NCBI GenBank assembly: GCA_016865035.1
Contig: CP018227.1
Coordinates: 1-64,000 of the forward strand
Source: Kordiimonadales bacterium IMCC3096
GTDB lineage: Bacteria; Pseudomonadota; Alphaproteobacteria; Minwuiales; Minwuiaceae
Length of the DNA stretch: 64,000 nt
Direction of reading: 5' to 3'
Part shown: in pieces, positions 62,676-64,000 of the stretch
Position numbering within the stretch: position 1 is the first letter of the stretch
How the letters are laid out: each line of letters opens with the position of its first letter
Program-made: the position numbers and the translations under genes
The notes under the pieces: model-generated
Databases searched by the model: none
What the model was told of the DNA's origin: nothing
Seen by the model: only the letters and a program-made list of their open reading frames with translations

Positions 62676-63484
62676 GCGTCCGTGGCCTCCCCGGTCGCGG
62701 AGTCGGCCTGCCTGACCGGCTTGTTCTTCAGTCCCGTGCCCAGATAGGCCTCGATGACCTGCTCGTTCGACTTGACCTCTTCCGCCGTGCCTTCAGTCAG
62801 CACCGTCCCCTCCGCCATCACGATCACCGGATTGCAGAGTCGGGAGATGAAGTCCATGTCGTGCTCGATCATGCAGAATGTGTAGCCGCGTTCCTGGTTC
62901 AGGCGCAGGATCGCATCGCCGATGGTGTTGAGCAGGGTCCGGTTCACCCCTGCCCCGACCTCGTCCAGAAACACGATGCGGGCATCGACCATCATCGTCC
63001 GGCCAAGCTCCAGCAGCTTCTTCTGACCGCCCGACAGGTTGCCCGCAAGTTCCGTCGCCACGTGCCCCATGTTAAGGAAGTCGATCACGTCCTCCGCCTT
63101 CTCGCGGACACGCTTCTCCTCCTCCCGGATCTGCCGTCCGCGGAACCAGGCACCGATCAGGTTCTCCCCCGTCTGGCCGCCCGGCACCATCATCAGGTTC
63201 TCCAGCACCGTCAGGGTCGAGAACTCGTGGGCGATCTGGAACGTGCGCAGCACGCCCTTGGCAAACAGCTCATGCGGCTTCAGACCGGTGATGTCCTCAT
63301 CCGCCAGCCAGACACGACCGGATGTCGGGGGAAATGCACCGGCTATGACATTGAAGAGGGTGGTCTTGCCTGCCCCGTTGGGACCGATCAGGCCGGTGAT
63401 CGAGCCTTCGGCGATCTCCAGCGTGGCACCATTGACGGCGTGAACGCCGCCGAAATGCTTGTGTACATCCTCGACGCGGATCAT
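62672..63484 (-). CDS. livG: ABC transporter ATP-binding protein LivG
   Basis: This 270-residue ATPase of LivG type has Walker A GPNGAGKTT, the LivG-specific insertion RTFQIAHEFSTLTVLENLMM, signature NLSGGQKKLLELGRTMM and Walker B IVFLDEVGAG, with a glycine where most family members have proline after DE. The C-terminal segment EEVKSNEQVIEAYLG is family-typical. The ATG at 63484 is preferred; TTG and GTG starts nine to twelve bases upstream are possible. It is the second gene of the operon after the binding protein. Confidence 0.92.
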   Translation of the reverse strand: MIRVEDVHKHFGGVHAVNGATLEIAEGSITGLIGPNGAGKTTLFNVIAGAFPPTSGRVWLADEDITGLKPHELFAKGVLRTFQIAHEFSTLTVLENLMMVPGGQTGENLIGAWFRGRQIREEEKRVREKAEDVIDFLNMGHVATELAGNLSGGQKKLLELGRTMMVDARIVFLDEVGAGVNRTLLNTIGDAILRLNQERGYTFCMIEHDMDFISRLCNPVIVMAEGTVLTEGTAEEVKSNEQVIEAYLGTGLKNKPVRQADSATGEATDA

Positions 63485-63542
63485 GCGCGCCACCAACCAT
63501 GCGGAATATTGAAAAACAAATGAGTATGCCCGCTCGTGAATG

Positions 63543-63572
63543 GGGAGGCCGCACGGAGCCGCGCGACCTCCC
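63543..63572 (-). terminator. Attenuator-like hairpin after the binding-protein gene
   Basis: The arms gggagg (63543-63548) and cctccc (63567-63572) pair around an 18-base loop that contains a further cgc/gcg match. It lies 20 bases after the stop of the binding-protein gene and before livG. Such partial terminators or stabilisers commonly keep binding-protein expression above that of the membrane components. Confidence 0.45.
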
Positions 63573-63592
63573 GCATCACGAATGGCCCAGGA

Positions 63593-64000
63593 TCAGCGGA
63601 TCGACTTGGTTTCGAACTTGCCGCCCTCGACTTCGAGCTCCTTGTAGGAACCGGAAGCCTCGCCAACGTCGGTCAGCTCGACATTGCTGGCGCCGACGTA
63701 GTCGACCTCGCCACCGCTGGCGAGAATCTTCAGCGCCTTGCCCAGCTCACCGGGATAGATGCGCTCACCCGGTGCGTTCGCGACATCCATCAGCTTGGCC
63801 TGGATGGCGGCACGATCCGGCGTACCGGCGGCCTGGATCGCCAGCATGATCAGCGCGGCGGCGTCATAGGACTCACCCCGGAACGGGCCGTCACCATCGT
63901 TGCCCGCGGCAGCGGAGACTTCCAGGAACTTCGCGGCACCCGGAGAGTCGCTGCCCGGCAGCGTCGCGACGGAACCGTTCAGGCCACTGCCGATGGCGTC
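63593..64000 (-). CDS. Liv-type periplasmic substrate-binding protein (C-terminal part)
   Basis: This is the 3' end of a gene that continues beyond the right edge of the window. The visible 135 residues include ESYDAAALIMLAIQAAG, typical of the C-terminal lobe of Peripla_BP_6 (LivJ/LivK-like) proteins, and end in FETKSIR. It would bind the substrate for the LivGFHM transporter. It is the first gene of the operon, 108 bases ahead of livG. Leucine-family specificity is not established. Short amides, urea or other small molecules are possible in this family. Confidence 0.88.
   Translation of the reverse strand, partial: DAIGSGLNGSVATLPGSDSPGAAKFLEVSAAAGNDGDGPFRGESYDAAALIMLAIQAAGTPDRAAIQAKLMDVANAPGERIYPGELGKALKILASGGEVDYVGASNVELTDVGEASGSYKELEVEGGKFETKSIR

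Overview
The window is a GC-rich, gene-dense chromosomal segment with about 60 protein genes. It shows no rRNA, tRNA, insertion sequence, phage or CRISPR. The gene families suggest a metabolically versatile alphaproteobacterium of Rhodospirillales type: DivJ/PleC-like histidine kinases, receivers with a C-terminal VGPCRRF-like tail, TAXI-type binding protein, the ispH-thrB-rnhA block, many SDRs, and intergenic copies of the gtgcccggatcaagtccgggcac palindrome. This taxonomic reading is an inference from gene content.

Layout. Bases 1-8975 hold two acyl-CoA ligase plus biotin-dependent carboxyltransferase modules with three TetR regulators and one free-standing biotinyl peptide. Bases 9278-15077 hold an orphan TAXI binding protein, an alkylsulfatase-like MBL protein with altered metal ligands, an Ldh-type dehydrogenase with an RraA-like aldolase, a remnant of a second MBL gene, and an MDR oxidoreductase. 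Next come tadA and dapE (15221-16950), a repeat-bearing gap, and an amidase-SDR-aminotransferase operon (17158-20725). A signalling block follows (21600-26153: MASE1-PAS kinase, single-domain response regulator, receiver-kinase hybrid). Housekeeping genes rnhA, thrB and ispH lie at 26304-28660, then a CDGSH protein, a lipoprotein and a receiver-GGDQF-EAL protein. Bases 31750-35636 hold a third carboxyltransferase, a second biotinyl peptide, a hydrolase and an acyl-CoA dehydrogenase. An ammonium-transporter/histidine-kinase fusion is at 35757-37901. Bases 37925-46622 carry a haloalkane dehalogenase, GMC oxidoreductase, hydroxyacyl-CoA dehydrogenase, two DMT exporters, pmbA, an inositol-phosphatase-family enzyme and an SDR. 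A degenerate EAL protein follows, then an SMP-30 lactonase-like protein and an HxlR/GST/enoyl-CoA hydratase/SDR divergon. Bases 52119-56775 hold a MEMO1-AMMECR1 fusion, an EthD protein, tandem DUF3237 genes, a second Ldh protein and an HpcH/HpaI aldolase. The right end has glutaminase, a receiver/HPt-like/receiver trio and a branched-chain amino-acid-type ABC transporter operon whose binding-protein gene runs off the window.

Functional themes are CoA-dependent catabolism of organic acids (ligases, carboxylases, dehydrogenases, hydratase), nitrogen acquisition and sensing (Amt-kinase fusion, glutaminase, Liv-type transporter), and phosphorelay or cyclic-di-GMP signalling with several catalytically altered members. 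The most unusual items are the receiver trio at 57839-59522, in which two of three phospho-sites appear to be lost, the Amt-kinase fusion, the MBL protein lacking canonical metal ligands together with its gene remnant, and the stand-alone MEMO1-AMMECR1 fusion. None of these is proven novel from sequence alone.
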